Position numbers and translations under genes: made by a program
Shown: positions 24,295-33,533 of the stretch, one piece after another
Position numbering within the stretch: the first letter of the stretch is position 1
Layout of the letters: the number at the start of each line of letters is the position of its first letter
From: an uncultured Mediterraneibacter sp.
GTDB lineage: Bacteria > Bacillota > Clostridia > Lachnospirales > Lachnospiraceae
Assembly (NCBI GenBank): GCA_944384505.1
Contig: CALWTQ010000001.1
Location: forward strand, 124,001 to 188,000
DNA length: 64,000 bases
Reading direction: 5' to 3'
The notes under the pieces: model-generated
What the model was told of the DNA's origin: nothing
The model's input: only the letters and a program-made list of their open reading frames with translations
Database searches by the model: none

Positions 24295-24994
24295 CCGCCT
24301 TATCTTCCGCAATGTTTTCCTCAACCGATACGGCCACCTCAGAGTTTGACCCGGTCACATTTTCATTTATGTCAGCTATTTTGTCTCCAACCTGCTCCAA
24401 TAAATCAGAAGATCTCGATTCAATTTCTTTTATCCGCTCCATCTTGCTGTCCAACGCATTGCCGCCGTCAGACTTTATTTCCGCCTTTAAGACTCTTGCC
24501 TCTCCGTCCATCTTTGCCTTTGCGGAAGAAACAATTTCAGCCTGATCCACCCCGGAAGACAGATCCATGATATCCATCATTTTACGCTGCTGATATTCTT
24601 CCTCCGTCATCACCTTCTTGTCAGCGGACAGAGCAGAATCCTTTTCTTCTCCATCTTCCTCGAACTGTTTCGCAGTTGCTTCTGCAATCTGTTTATCCAG
24701 CATTTCTAATTGCTTATCATACTCATCTATCTTATCCTGATTCACATATCCGCCTTCAAGTCCTCTTTTCATTTCGGCATCCTTGCTCTCCTGAATGAGC
24801 TGTTTCTGATCCATAAGCTGCTGAATGATATTCTGCTTTTTGCCCTGTCCGGAAATAAAAACAGAATCTCTGTTTGCCTGTTGAATTGCCAGCCCTGCCT
24901 GTGCCGTGTTATCATTATTCAGCCTGCTGATTTTCTGATTGATAGCAGCCGCGTTGAATATACCGTTATTTGCTCCGATTCCTGTTAATCTCAT
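24236..24994 (-). CDS. Acidic coiled-coil protein of unknown function
   Basis: A 252-residue protein without signal peptide or membrane helix. It begins MRLTGIGANNGIFNAAAINQ. Long Gln/Lys/Glu-rich helices follow (QQLMDQKQLIQESKDAEMKR, then EEYQQRKMMDIMDLSSG), and the tail is very rich in Ala and Glu. No domain is recognised. It forms a pair with the 294-residue gene 66 bp upstream on the same strand. Both could be intracellular structural proteins or exported by a non-Sec path; nothing in the window decides. Confidence 0.7.
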   Translation of the reverse strand: MRLTGIGANNGIFNAAAINQKISRLNNDNTAQAGLAIQQANRDSVFISGQGKKQNIIQQLMDQKQLIQESKDAEMKRGLEGGYVNQDKIDEYDKQLEMLDKQIAEATAKQFEEDGEEKDSALSADKKVMTEEEYQQRKMMDIMDLSSGVDQAEIVSSAKAKMDGEARVLKAEIKSDGGNALDSKMERIKEIESRSSDLLEQVGDKIADINENVTGSNSEVAVSVEENIAEDKADAVSAEESAEEAGGGVQSV

Positions 24995-25060
24995 CTTCGT
25001 TTACCTCCCGGATCTTCCCTGTTTATCTTGAGTATTAAATTTAGAAACTGCCGCAGTTAT

Positions 25061-25945
25061 CTACTGGTCGGTATCGCCTTTCCCTCCAACAGCCCCCGCC
25101 AGGATCTCCCTGACCGCGTCATACGTTTCCTGGAAAATCGAAATACCGTTCGGAGACGGCATAGAATAATCCACCGCTTTCCGCTGTTCAAAATAAGACT
25201 GATACGGATTATCCTGGTGTCTTCGCCGTTCCATTTCTTCATCAATCATGGCCATCCCTTTTTGGAATGTCTCAGTCATTCTATGAGCGACAGAGCGCAC
25301 TCTGTCAACCTCTCCGTAAATGTCTCCTGCGTCCGCGTCTATCTGCCAGGAAAAATGCGCCAGTCCTTTTGAAAATGAATCGTCAAGCAGATCCGCGTAT
25401 TTCGCATATTCATTCGCCAGCTTATCTCCTCTTCTCTGATTCACAGCGTTCAGTTTATCCGCTCCATCCCTCAGAAAAGTCTCCCGCGCGCTTTGCGTTG
25501 CTTCCAGCAGGGATTCCACATCCTCCATGGACAATCCCTCCGGCAGCGCCGATGTGCCGTCTAAAATCTGCCGGTATCTCTGGATCGACTGGTCAAAGGC
25601 TTCCAGCTGATCCCGGTATTCTGTCAGATCAGCTTCCATATGCGTCGAAATCCTTGCCCCATTCTCATATATCCACCTGAGAAGCCGCAGGCCGTCATTC
25701 GATATGCCTGAAAGAGGAGAGTCTCCGCTTCCTTCCGCCTTCAGCGCCTCAACAAGGGAAAGACTGTCCGCGCGCCGCGCATTCCCTTCCTGCTCTATTG
25801 ACGCCGCTGCATTTTCCGCAATCTGGTTCATCGCATTATTCATCGGGTTCTTCTGCTGAAGCGAATTAAGGCTCCGAAAGCCGTCCGCCCCAAAAACACT
25901 CCTCCCCTGCGCAGGAAACAAATTTAAAAAATTCGTTATTACCAT
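25061..25945 (-). CDS. Helical protein of unknown function, paired with the previous gene
   Basis: A 294-residue protein without signal peptide. The start MVITNFLNLFPAQGRSVFG is hydrophobic, then come long helices with Leu/Asp/Gln heptads (MEADLTEYRDQLEAFDQSIQ) and a Gln/Arg-rich middle. No family is recognised. It has a GGAGAGG ribosome site and is followed by the 252-residue acidic gene, probably in one operon. The layout of two helical proteins side by side suggests a complex. Confidence 0.7.
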   Translation of the reverse strand: MVITNFLNLFPAQGRSVFGADGFRSLNSLQQKNPMNNAMNQIAENAAASIEQEGNARRADSLSLVEALKAEGSGDSPLSGISNDGLRLLRWIYENGARISTHMEADLTEYRDQLEAFDQSIQRYRQILDGTSALPEGLSMEDVESLLEATQSARETFLRDGADKLNAVNQRRGDKLANEYAKYADLLDDSFSKGLAHFSWQIDADAGDIYGEVDRVRSVAHRMTETFQKGMAMIDEEMERRRHQDNPYQSYFEQRKAVDYSMPSPNGISIFQETYDAVREILAGAVGGKGDTDQ

Positions 25946-26124
25946 TTCCCACCTCTCCCTTTATACATAATGCCATTCTCCCTGTAAAATATAAAGCAGG
26001 TCCGCAGCAATAAGCGTGACCTCTTTCTATTTCATATATCGTCTGCTTTTTTACCTCATTAAGTCCCTGTTTGGAGATTATTCGTTAATATGTAACTTTC
26101 CTGACTGTTAATGTAACTTTATTT

Positions 26125-26430
26125 TTACTTCGTAAGTAGGTGAGCTTCAATCCATTTCTTAGGTGACATTGTAAAGGCATTCGCGCCAGCCTGTTTTCTA
26201 AACCCCTCGAATTCGAGGGGTTTAAAATCTGGATTATGTAGCCTTTCCCAAAGACCTAAAAAATCTATCACATCCCGATTCCTCATCCAGTTTTGAATAA
26301 CTGCTGTCGGATCATCACTCTTATATCGGGCAATATCCGTCAAGGAAATAAATTCATTTTCAAAATCCTGCGTATAAATTCCGATATCAACTCCAGCCGC
26401 ATGAATTGTATCTTTAATTATTTTCCCCAT
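26125..26430 (-). pseudogene. KilA-N domain protein, truncated
   Basis: About 101 residues. The KilA-N part is clear: EFISLTDIARYKSDDPTAVI, NWMRNRDVIDFLGLWE and KKWIEA. KilA-N proteins are phage- or island-linked and usually go on for 150 or more residues past this point; here the frame closes six residues later. The start at 26430 follows GGGAGG. It is probably a remnant. Confidence 0.65.
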
Positions 26431-26483
26431 TATACCTCCCATAAGCAAACCATAATATTTTGAAACACCGTATCCTTTTCCCT

Positions 26484-26777
26484 TTAAGAGAAATCTACTG
26501 AGTAACTATCTTCATCTTCCCACATTTCCCGATATGCTTCAATATAATCCTTAATGCAGCCAGGATATATGTCCGAATACTTTCTACATACCCTTTTGTA
26601 CAATCCCAGGAATTTTTCATTACACGCAAAGTCCAGTAAATAATCTAACAAATGTGACAATTCATCCTCCGACACAGTTCTGCTGCACACATCTTCAACC
26701 AATGGCAAATAAACCTCATAGGCTTTCTGATGTAATTGGACTATCTGCTCCGCAATCTGGTAAATATTTTCATCCAT
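26484..26777 (-). CDS. Small acidic helical protein, coupled to the rlmD tail
   Basis: A 97-residue protein rich in Leu, Tyr, Asp and Glu (IVQLHQKAYEVYLPLVEDVC, then SHLLDYLLDFACNEKFLGLY). The ATG follows the TAA of the upstream frame without a gap (TAAATG), so translation is coupled. No family is recognised. It lies between the rlmD tail and the KilA-N fragment. Confidence 0.6.
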   Translation of the reverse strand: MDENIYQIAEQIVQLHQKAYEVYLPLVEDVCSRTVSEDELSHLLDYLLDFACNEKFLGLYKRVCRKYSDIYPGCIKDYIEAYREMWEDEDSYSVDFS

Positions 26778-27089
26778 TTAGATTACCTCAAAATACTTAA
26801 GCGTCTCCGTTATCGCTTCTGCCTTTTCTTTCGGTGGACGTTTCCTTGGTTGCTTCAATTCCCCTGTCGCATTGGGTGCATCATACACTGTCAGACCTAA
26901 TGACCTCTTTACCGCCGCAATATAAGCTGTATGTATCTTAAATCCATACTTCTGCTCCACATATTCCTGTATCATCTTATATGTGATTTTCGATTTCGGC
27001 TGATATTTCTTCACCCTCTCTGCAATCGCATCCAACGATATCTTATCATCGCCTTCTCCAAATTCTACCTTTACGTTGATAACACTATC
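26778..27089 (-). pseudogene. C-terminal extension of RlmD, out of frame
   Basis: The frame reads DSVINVKVEFGEGDDKISL at 27089 and continues with YKMIQEYVEQKYGFKIHTAY and QPRKRPPKEKAEAI to the stop. Clostridial RlmD proteins carry just such an extension after the methyltransferase domain. Here one base is missing at the junction (TCACC-GAT at about 27090), so the extension is in another frame than the enzyme. Read alone, it would start with a TTG at 27035. Confidence 0.65.
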
Positions 27090-28450
27090 GGTGATTTGTG
27101 GGACAAAAGTGCTACCGTCTCCACATGCACCGTCTGTGGGAACATATCCACCGCCCTCACCCTCACCAGCTCATATCCTTCCGCGCAAAGATACTTGAGA
27201 TCCCTCGCCAACGTTGCGGAATCGCAGCTCACATACACAACCCGCTCCGGCTGCATCTTCACAATCGTCTGAAGCAGCGCTTCATCACACCCCTTCCGCG
27301 GCGGATCCACAACGATCACATCCGCACTGTACTCATAGTATTTGGGCAGGACTTCTTCTGCTTTTCCAACGTAGAATTCCGCGTTAGTGATTCCGTTGAT
27401 TTCCGCGTTTGTCCTGGCGTCCACAATGGCCTGAGGCACGATCTCCACGCCATAAACCTGTGCCGCTTTCTTCGCCAGAAACAATGAGATCGTACCGATG
27501 CCGCAATAGAGATCCCACACAGTCTCCCCGCCTTTTAAGTCTGCGTATTCCAGCGCCAGAGAGTACAGCTTCTCTGTCTGAGCCGGATTGACCTGATAGA
27601 AGGAGAGGGGCGAGATCTGATATTTAAGGTTCCCGATATAATCTGTGATATATCCCCTGCCCCAGAGGGTCTCATAGGAATCCCCCATGATCACATTTGT
27701 CCTCTTGGTGTTTACACTCATTGTAATACTGGTCATCCCCGGAATTTTTACAAGTTCTTCCACCAGCTTCTCCACATGCGGAATCCTTGTGCCGTTTACG
27801 ACCAGACAGACCATGATCTCCTTTGTCGTGAATCCGTAACGGATCAGCACATGGCGGAGCAGGCCGCGGCCGCTCGTCTCATCATAAGACTTCACACCAT
27901 TTTGCTTCATAAACCGAAGTATAATCTCCAGAATCCTCTGATTCTCCGATACCCCCAGCGCACAGTCCGTATTGGCGATAATGTAGTGGGTCCGACCGGC
28001 ATAGAATCCGGTGACAGGATTTCCGCTCTTGTCTGTTCCAAACGGAAACTGAGCCTTATTCCTATAGCCAAACGGGTTTGCTGCTCCTGCCGGCGGTTCC
28101 ATCACACGATCCAGAAGCTCAGGTGTGAATCCGCCGATTCGCTCCAGATTTCCTCTCACCTTTTGAGCTTTGAATTCAAGCTGACGTTCATAGGACATCT
28201 CCTGAATCTGGCAGCCGCCGCATTTCCGGGCATAGGCGCAGAGCGGTTTTACCCTGTATTTGGACGGCTCTATAATCTTCATAAGCCTGGCATAGCCGTA
28301 GTTCTTCTTTGCTTTCATAACCTTTGCTTCCACGGTGTCCCCGATCACCGCATCTTTAATAAAAAGCGTATATCCGTCTACTTTTCCTATTCCCTCGCCA
28401 TTTGTCCCAATATCTGTAATTTTGACAACTGCCGTATCGTTCTTCTGCAT
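27071..28450 (-). CDS. rlmD: 23S rRNA (uracil-5-)-methyltransferase RlmD-type, frameshifted near the 3' end
   Basis: About 459 residues. An N-terminal TRAM domain (DIGTNGEGIGKVDGYTLFI) is followed by the 4Fe-4S ligands CAYARKCGGCQ. The SAM methyltransferase domain carries DLYCGIGTISLFLA, VDPPRKGCDEALL and the catalytic Cys in YVSCDSATLARDL. It makes 5-methyluridine in rRNA. The enzyme domain is complete; the C-terminal extension is lost by a frameshift at 27090. Whether the shortened protein works is unknown. The ATG at 28450 has an AAAGG site 12 bp upstream. Confidence 0.92.
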   Translation of the reverse strand: MQKNDTAVVKITDIGTNGEGIGKVDGYTLFIKDAVIGDTVEAKVMKAKKNYGYARLMKIIEPSKYRVKPLCAYARKCGGCQIQEMSYERQLEFKAQKVRGNLERIGGFTPELLDRVMEPPAGAANPFGYRNKAQFPFGTDKSGNPVTGFYAGRTHYIIANTDCALGVSENQRILEIILRFMKQNGVKSYDETSGRGLLRHVLIRYGFTTKEIMVCLVVNGTRIPHVEKLVEELVKIPGMTSITMSVNTKRTNVIMGDSYETLWGRGYITDYIGNLKYQISPLSFYQVNPAQTEKLYSLALEYADLKGGETVWDLYCGIGTISLFLAKKAAQVYGVEIVPQAIVDARTNAEINGITNAEFYVGKAEEVLPKYYEYSADVIVVDPPRKGCDEALLQTIVKMQPERVVYVSCDSATLARDLKYLCAEGYELVRVRAVDMFPQTVHVETVALLSHKSPIVLST

Positions 28451-28513
28451 TTTCTCTCTCATCCTTTCTGAAACTGCATTTCCTTATAAAGTCCGTCCCA
28501 CCCATTCGTAAAA

Positions 28514-28560
28514 CAGGGACGCAGCCCGCCCGGCACTTCACCCGGCGTTTCACGTCCCTG
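28514..28560 (-). terminator. Terminator after yhaM
   Basis: On the minus strand CAGGGACG and CGTCCCTG enclose a second GC-rich hairpin (CGCCGGG with CCGGGCG), followed by TTTTACG. It lies between the yhaM stop and the rlmD start. Confidence 0.6.
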
Positions 28561-28600
28561 ATCCGATTTCACACTTATGCTGCAGCTGAACTTTTACGTT

Positions 28601-29545
28601 TTATACTCCAGATGTTCTCCGCAGATTTGACTCGAACAGCCTGTTATATCCCAGCCACTCTGTCCCTGTTTTTCCTTTAAAAATCTCTGTCAGCGTCTGC
28701 ATCTTGGCATCCGCGTTATCAGCCAGATTAAGAGCCAGTGCCTCTGCGAGAGCTGGTTTCTTCGGAGAGCCGTATTCCAGTTCCCCATGATGCGCAATCA
28801 CGCAGTGCTTCAGCTCGCTGGCAAGCCTCACCGGGAAATCCGGAATCGCGCGCAGAGCCTCGTCAATCATCTCCACTCCGATCACAATATGCCCGATCAG
28901 CTGTCCCTCATCTGTATAATCATTATCCGGGAATGAAGATAACTCCCGGGTCTTTCCGATATCGTGGCAGATCGCCGCTGTGTACAGTAGGTCTCTGTTC
29001 AGGATCGAGTACGCGCCTGCAAAGTATTCACACATATGCAGCACGCTCAGCGTATGTTCCAGAAGTCCTCCCGAAAAGCTGTGGTGAACTGTCTTCGCCG
29101 CTGAATGTCCCTTAAATTTCTTAATAAATTCTTCATCCTTAACAAAGAAATATTCCAGCAGCTGGCGCAGATAAGAGTTGCCGATCTGACGAATGTATGC
29201 TGTCAGCTCTTCATACATTCCCTCCACACTCTTCTCCGTTGTCGGCATATAGTCTGCCGGATTGTATTCACCCTCCTGGGCTCTCCTGATCTGTTTAATA
29301 TTAATCTGCAGGTTTCCGTTATAACTGATCACATCCCCGTAAACCTCGATGAAATCTTTCTCGTCGTAATCCGCAATTCCCTGGGAATTCGGATCCCACA
29401 CTTTTCCGTCCAGGATCCCTGTCTTATCCTGGAGAAGCAGGTTATCATACGGTTTCCCGTTTCTTGTCTCCGCTGAACGCTTCCCCTTACACAGGTATAC
29501 GTTCCGAATTGTCTCGCCTTCACACAGGCCGCTGATATATCTCAT
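28601..29545 (-). CDS. yhaM: 3'-5' exoribonuclease YhaM-type (HD domain)
   Basis: A 314-residue protein, the length of YhaM. An N-terminal OB-fold reads ISGLCEGETIRNVYLCKG and DKTGILDGKVWDPN. The HD domain shows HHSFSGGLLEHTLSVLHMC, CHDIGKTREL and HCVIAHHGELEYGSPK, with all the metal residues present. YhaM trims RNA and single-stranded DNA from the 3' end with manganese or similar metals. The ATG at 29545 follows AAGAGGAA and begins MRYISGLCEG; the frame opens 21 codons earlier. Confidence 0.92.
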   Translation of the reverse strand: MRYISGLCEGETIRNVYLCKGKRSAETRNGKPYDNLLLQDKTGILDGKVWDPNSQGIADYDEKDFIEVYGDVISYNGNLQINIKQIRRAQEGEYNPADYMPTTEKSVEGMYEELTAYIRQIGNSYLRQLLEYFFVKDEEFIKKFKGHSAAKTVHHSFSGGLLEHTLSVLHMCEYFAGAYSILNRDLLYTAAICHDIGKTRELSSFPDNDYTDEGQLIGHIVIGVEMIDEALRAIPDFPVRLASELKHCVIAHHGELEYGSPKKPALAEALALNLADNADAKMQTLTEIFKGKTGTEWLGYNRLFESNLRRTSGV

Positions 29546-29678
29546 GTTATTCCTCTTTCTACTATTTATTTCTAACTTTCTGCGGCATTCCAATCCTTCG
29601 TGCTGCATTCAGCTTTGTTCAGCACAGCGCAGGTATCCACGGATGTCTTGCCGCCTAACCGCACGGAGCGTACAGCAC

Positions 29679-31025
29679 TTATTCGCAGCTGCCCACGGTG
29701 ACTGTAAACTTCACATCCACATAACCTTCTGTCCCCAGGCGCTTTCCGTTGACCGTAATCTCACTTCCGGCGCTCGTATCCCAGACAGCCCTCTGAAACG
29801 CAGACACTGCAGCCGTATCCTGACGCTCTACCTTGCAGATAATGTCGCCGCTCTGGATTCCCGCCGCCATGGCCGGAGATTCTGAGTCCACATCCACCAC
29901 ATACACGCCTGACGGCATTCCCTGTTCCTTCTGAAGCTCCGCTGTAACCGTTGTTACATGCACTCCGATATACGGAACCGCTTCACCGTTAGCGAGAAGT
30001 TCTATCAGCGCCTTTACATCAGAGACCGCATATGCATTTACCATGCCGGTTTCTTTCCCTTCCCAGACTTCACCGGAGATCAGGCCGATCACTTCACCGT
30101 CCATGTTAAAGAGCGCCCCTGTCCCGTCTGAGACAGCAGGAATGTCAGTCGCTATAATATCACATTCCCCGTCAAAAAATGCTGTTTTATAATCCACGGA
30201 ACTGATCAGGCCATATCCTGTCCCGTCCGCATACCCGAACATGTTGCCGAGCCCCATCACCGCATCGCCCTGTTTCATCAGATTTGAATTGCCGAGCACA
30301 GACACCTTGATCGCTGACCATGTAGTGTCCGCAAGAGATCCCCTCGCCACACTGAATATTGCCAGCCCGATGTTTGCATCTTTCGTCTTCAGCGACGCGC
30401 TGTAACTGTTCCCATCGCGGAATTTCACTTTCCATTCAGACGCGTCGGAACAGATAGAATCGCTGGCAAGAATCAGTACTTCCTGCCCGTTATCCGCAGT
30501 GATTATGCCTGTCACACTCCGGTTAATCCCTGTCATCCTGGCGTTCCAGTCTGCATCGCCCGATACAGTCTCCACCGAAACCAGACCTTTACGAGCCTCT
30601 TCCGCCCGATCCTCCATGCTCTCCATCATTTCCTCATAGCTTTCCGCGTCCAGGACCGGATCTTGCACCACTTCTGTGGCATCCGCCTCATCCGTATCTT
30701 CCGAAGGCTCCTCGTCTTCGGGGATTGACACCGTCTCCAGATCCCCTCTGAACCAGTTCTGCGCCCATGGTTTGAGCGCAAAAAAACCAATACAGGCAAA
30801 CACTCCCAGGATGAATCCATATACTGCAAACCTCACAAGCTGTCTCCCGAGCTGCTGCCTGCTGATCGGCCTTGACTTTATCGTTTCCTGTAAGAAAGAA
30901 TATTTCTTTTCTTCTGAGGCCTCCTCCGGACTCAGATCATGGTCTTTATCGTTCGGCATGGGCATTGTTCCTCCGTATTCAAGTATAACCGATTCATCAC
31001 GATTGTTCAATGAAATGTTACTCAA
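29679..31025 (-). CDS. HtrA-like membrane protein with PDZ, catalytic residues lost
   Basis: A 448-residue protein. A membrane helix lies near residues 68-90, then an acidic linker, a trypsin-fold domain and a C-terminal PDZ (YIGVHVTTVTAELQKEQGMPSG, then ESPAMAAGIQSGDIICKV). In the HtrA alignment the His of TNNHVV is replaced within LILASDSI, the Asp of TDLAVL within NIGLAIFSV, and the serine loop GNSGGPL reads SDGTGALF. So none of the triad is kept and it should bind but not cut protein. The start is a TTG at 31025 with GGAAAGG before it; an ATG 20 codons on is the alternative. It is divergent from mutS2. Confidence 0.85.
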   Translation of the reverse strand: MSNISLNNRDESVILEYGGTMPMPNDKDHDLSPEEASEEKKYSFLQETIKSRPISRQQLGRQLVRFAVYGFILGVFACIGFFALKPWAQNWFRGDLETVSIPEDEEPSEDTDEADATEVVQDPVLDAESYEEMMESMEDRAEEARKGLVSVETVSGDADWNARMTGINRSVTGIITADNGQEVLILASDSICSDASEWKVKFRDGNSYSASLKTKDANIGLAIFSVARGSLADTTWSAIKVSVLGNSNLMKQGDAVMGLGNMFGYADGTGYGLISSVDYKTAFFDGECDIIATDIPAVSDGTGALFNMDGEVIGLISGEVWEGKETGMVNAYAVSDVKALIELLANGEAVPYIGVHVTTVTAELQKEQGMPSGVYVVDVDSESPAMAAGIQSGDIICKVERQDTAAVSAFQRAVWDTSAGSEITVNGKRLGTEGYVDVKFTVTVGSCE

Positions 31026-31095
31026 AAGAAAACCTTTCCTTTATTCTGAGAATGGTTTAAAATGTCTTTATCACATAACATTAAGGTGGATATAT

Positions 31096-33471
31096 ATGAA
31101 CCAAAAGACATTGACCAAACTTGAATTTGACAAGATTACTGCTCTCCTTGAAGAAGAGGCCGGGTCTTTCCGCGGCCGGCAGCTCTGCCGCCGTTTAAAG
31201 CCCATGACGGATCTTGGAAAAATAAATACGTACCAGGACCAGACTGCTGCCGCGTTTACGCGCATCGTAAGAAAGGGCCGGATCTCCTTCGGAGATGCCG
31301 CGCCTGTAGAGGAATCCATGAAGCGGCTAGAGATCGGCGGGGCTCTGAGCATCAGCGAGCTTCTTAGAATCTGCCGTCTCCTGTCCAACACAGCCCGGGT
31401 AAAGGCTTACGGCCGCCACGACACCCAGGAAGATTCTGCGGACTGTCTGGATGTTTATTTTGACTCGCTTGAGCCTCTGACGCCGCTTACGAATGAAATC
31501 GAGCGCTGTATCCTTTCTGAGGATGAGATCAGCGATGACGCCAGTCCGGCTCTTAAGCATATCCGGCGCAGCATCGGCTCTATCAACGACCGGGTGCACT
31601 CCACCCTGACCGGGCTGGTGAACGGGTCTCTGCGTTCCTATCTGCAGGATCCCATCATCACTATGCGGGGAGATCGCTACTGCGTGCCCGTAAAGGCAGA
31701 GTACCGGGGCCAGGTTCAGGGGCTGATCCACGACCAGTCATCCACGGGCTCTACGCTTTTCATCGAGCCCATGGCCGTTGTAAAACTGAACAACGATCTG
31801 AAAGAGCTCTACGCCAAAGAGCAGGAGGAGATCCAGGTGATCCTTGCCCGCTTAAGCGAAGAAGCTGCTCAGTATATAGAAGAGATCCGCACGAACTACA
31901 AGGCGCTTACCGATCTGGATTTTATCTTTGCCAGAGGCGCTCTCGCCCTGTCCATGCGGGGAAGCAGACCGATTTTCAACGAGGAGGGAAGAATCCGGAT
32001 CCGGGAAGGCCGGCACCCCCTCCTCGACCAGAAAAAGGTGGTGCCTATCACAGTTTCGCTGGGCGAGGACTTTACCCTTCTGATTATCACAGGCCCGAAT
32101 ACGGGCGGGAAAACCGTTTCCCTCAAGACTGTCGGGCTGTTTACCCTGATGGGGCAGGCCGGGCTTCACATTCCTGCCGGAGACCGGTCCGAGCTGGCCG
32201 TATTCCATCAGGTTTATGCGGATATCGGGGATGAGCAGAGCATTGAGCAAAGCTTAAGTACATTTTCTTCTCATATGACGAATATTGTATCTTTCCTGAA
32301 GAAAGTGGACGAACGGTCGCTCGTCCTGTTTGACGAGCTGGGCGCCGGGACAGATCCCACTGAGGGAGCCGCCCTGGCCATTGCCATCCTCTCCCATCTT
32401 CACAAGCGGGAGATCCGAACTATGGCGACTACCCACTACAGCGAGCTGAAAGTCTATGCGCTCTCCACTCCGGGAGTAGAGAACGCCTGCTGCGAATTCG
32501 ACGTGGAAAGCCTCCGGCCCACTTACCGGCTGCTTATCGGGATTCCAGGCAAGAGCAATGCATTCGCCATCTCCGGGAAGCTGGGGCTGCCGGATTATAT
32601 TATTGAAGATGCGAAAAAGCGCCTGACCGAACAGGACGTCTCCTTTGAAGATCTGTTGACCGATCTGGAGACGAGCCGCCGCACTATTGAAAAAGAGCGG
32701 GAGGAGATTGCCGCTTACCGGCACGAGGCGGAACAGATGAAAAAAGAAGCCGCCCGGCGCCAGGAGAAGCTGGAAGAACAGCGCGACCGCATTATCCGCG
32801 AGGCCAATGAGAAAGCCAATGCGATCCTGCGGGATGCGAAAGAAGTAGCTGACGAGACGATCCGCAATTTCCATAAATTCGGAAAGGAAAATATCTCCGC
32901 AGCTGAGATGGAAAAAGAAAGAGAACGTCTCCGCAAAAAGATCAGGGACACGTCCTCAAATTCCTCCCTCAGCGCGAAGCGTCCAAAGAAGGCGCACAAG
33001 CCCTCAGACTTCAAGCTTGGGGAATCTGTAAAGGTCTTAAGCATGAATCTGACCGGAACTGTCAGCTCGCTTCCCGATTCCCGAGGAAATGTTACGGTTC
33101 AGATGGGGATCCTACGATCTCAGGTCAATATATCCGACCTGGAGATCATAGAAGAGCCTTCCCCGTATACGCCAAAGAAATTCAGCCGCACTTCCAGGGG
33201 GAAGATCGGTATGGGCAAATCTCTTTCTGTAAGCCCGGAGATCAATCTTCTCGGGAAAACCGTGGACGAAGCGGTGGCGGAGCTGGACAAATATCTGGAT
33301 GACGCCCTGCTCTCCCACTTAAATACAGTGCGGGTGGTCCACGGCAAAGGAACCGGCGCCCTCCGGAAGGGAATCCACGAATATCTGCGGAGGCAGAAGC
33401 ATGTAAAATCCTACCGTCTCGCAGAATTCGGCGAGGGCGACGCCGGCGTGACTATCGTAGAACTCAAATAG
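31096..33471 (+). CDS. mutS2: Endonuclease MutS2
   Basis: A 791-residue protein. The MutS-type ATPase core has GPNTGGKTVSLKT (Walker A), LVLFDELGAGTDPTEGAALA (Walker B and signature) and TMATTHYSELKV. A long coiled coil (about 520-640) follows, then a KOW-like part, and the C-terminal Smr endonuclease domain with NLLGKTVDEAV and VRVVHGKGTGALRKG. The mismatch-recognition domain of MutS is absent, as usual. In Firmicutes MutS2 suppresses recombination and rescues collided ribosomes. The frame is open far upstream, but ATG at 31096 has AAGGTGG and the conserved start MNQKTLTKLEFDKI. Confidence 0.95.
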   Translation: MNQKTLTKLEFDKITALLEEEAGSFRGRQLCRRLKPMTDLGKINTYQDQTAAAFTRIVRKGRISFGDAAPVEESMKRLEIGGALSISELLRICRLLSNTARVKAYGRHDTQEDSADCLDVYFDSLEPLTPLTNEIERCILSEDEISDDASPALKHIRRSIGSINDRVHSTLTGLVNGSLRSYLQDPIITMRGDRYCVPVKAEYRGQVQGLIHDQSSTGSTLFIEPMAVVKLNNDLKELYAKEQEEIQVILARLSEEAAQYIEEIRTNYKALTDLDFIFARGALALSMRGSRPIFNEEGRIRIREGRHPLLDQKKVVPITVSLGEDFTLLIITGPNTGGKTVSLKTVGLFTLMGQAGLHIPAGDRSELAVFHQVYADIGDEQSIEQSLSTFSSHMTNIVSFLKKVDERSLVLFDELGAGTDPTEGAALAIAILSHLHKREIRTMATTHYSELKVYALSTPGVENACCEFDVESLRPTYRLLIGIPGKSNAFAISGKLGLPDYIIEDAKKRLTEQDVSFEDLLTDLETSRRTIEKEREEIAAYRHEAEQMKKEAARRQEKLEEQRDRIIREANEKANAILRDAKEVADETIRNFHKFGKENISAAEMEKERERLRKKIRDTSSNSSLSAKRPKKAHKPSDFKLGESVKVLSMNLTGTVSSLPDSRGNVTVQMGILRSQVNISDLEIIEEPSPYTPKKFSRTSRGKIGMGKSLSVSPEINLLGKTVDEAVAELDKYLDDALLSHLNTVRVVHGKGTGALRKGIHEYLRRQKHVKSYRLAEFGEGDAGVTIVELK

Positions 33472-33533
33472 GAATATCCCGGATGCCGGGATAGCTGCAT
33501 CAATAAAACAAACTGCACTAGGAGGTACTCAGA

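Noticed and set aside
30676..31095. Long upstream part of the mutS2 reading frame
   Set aside because: The frame is open 140 codons before the real start, but this part is the antisense of the HtrA-like gene and looks like no MutS2; ATG 31096 has its own ribosome site.
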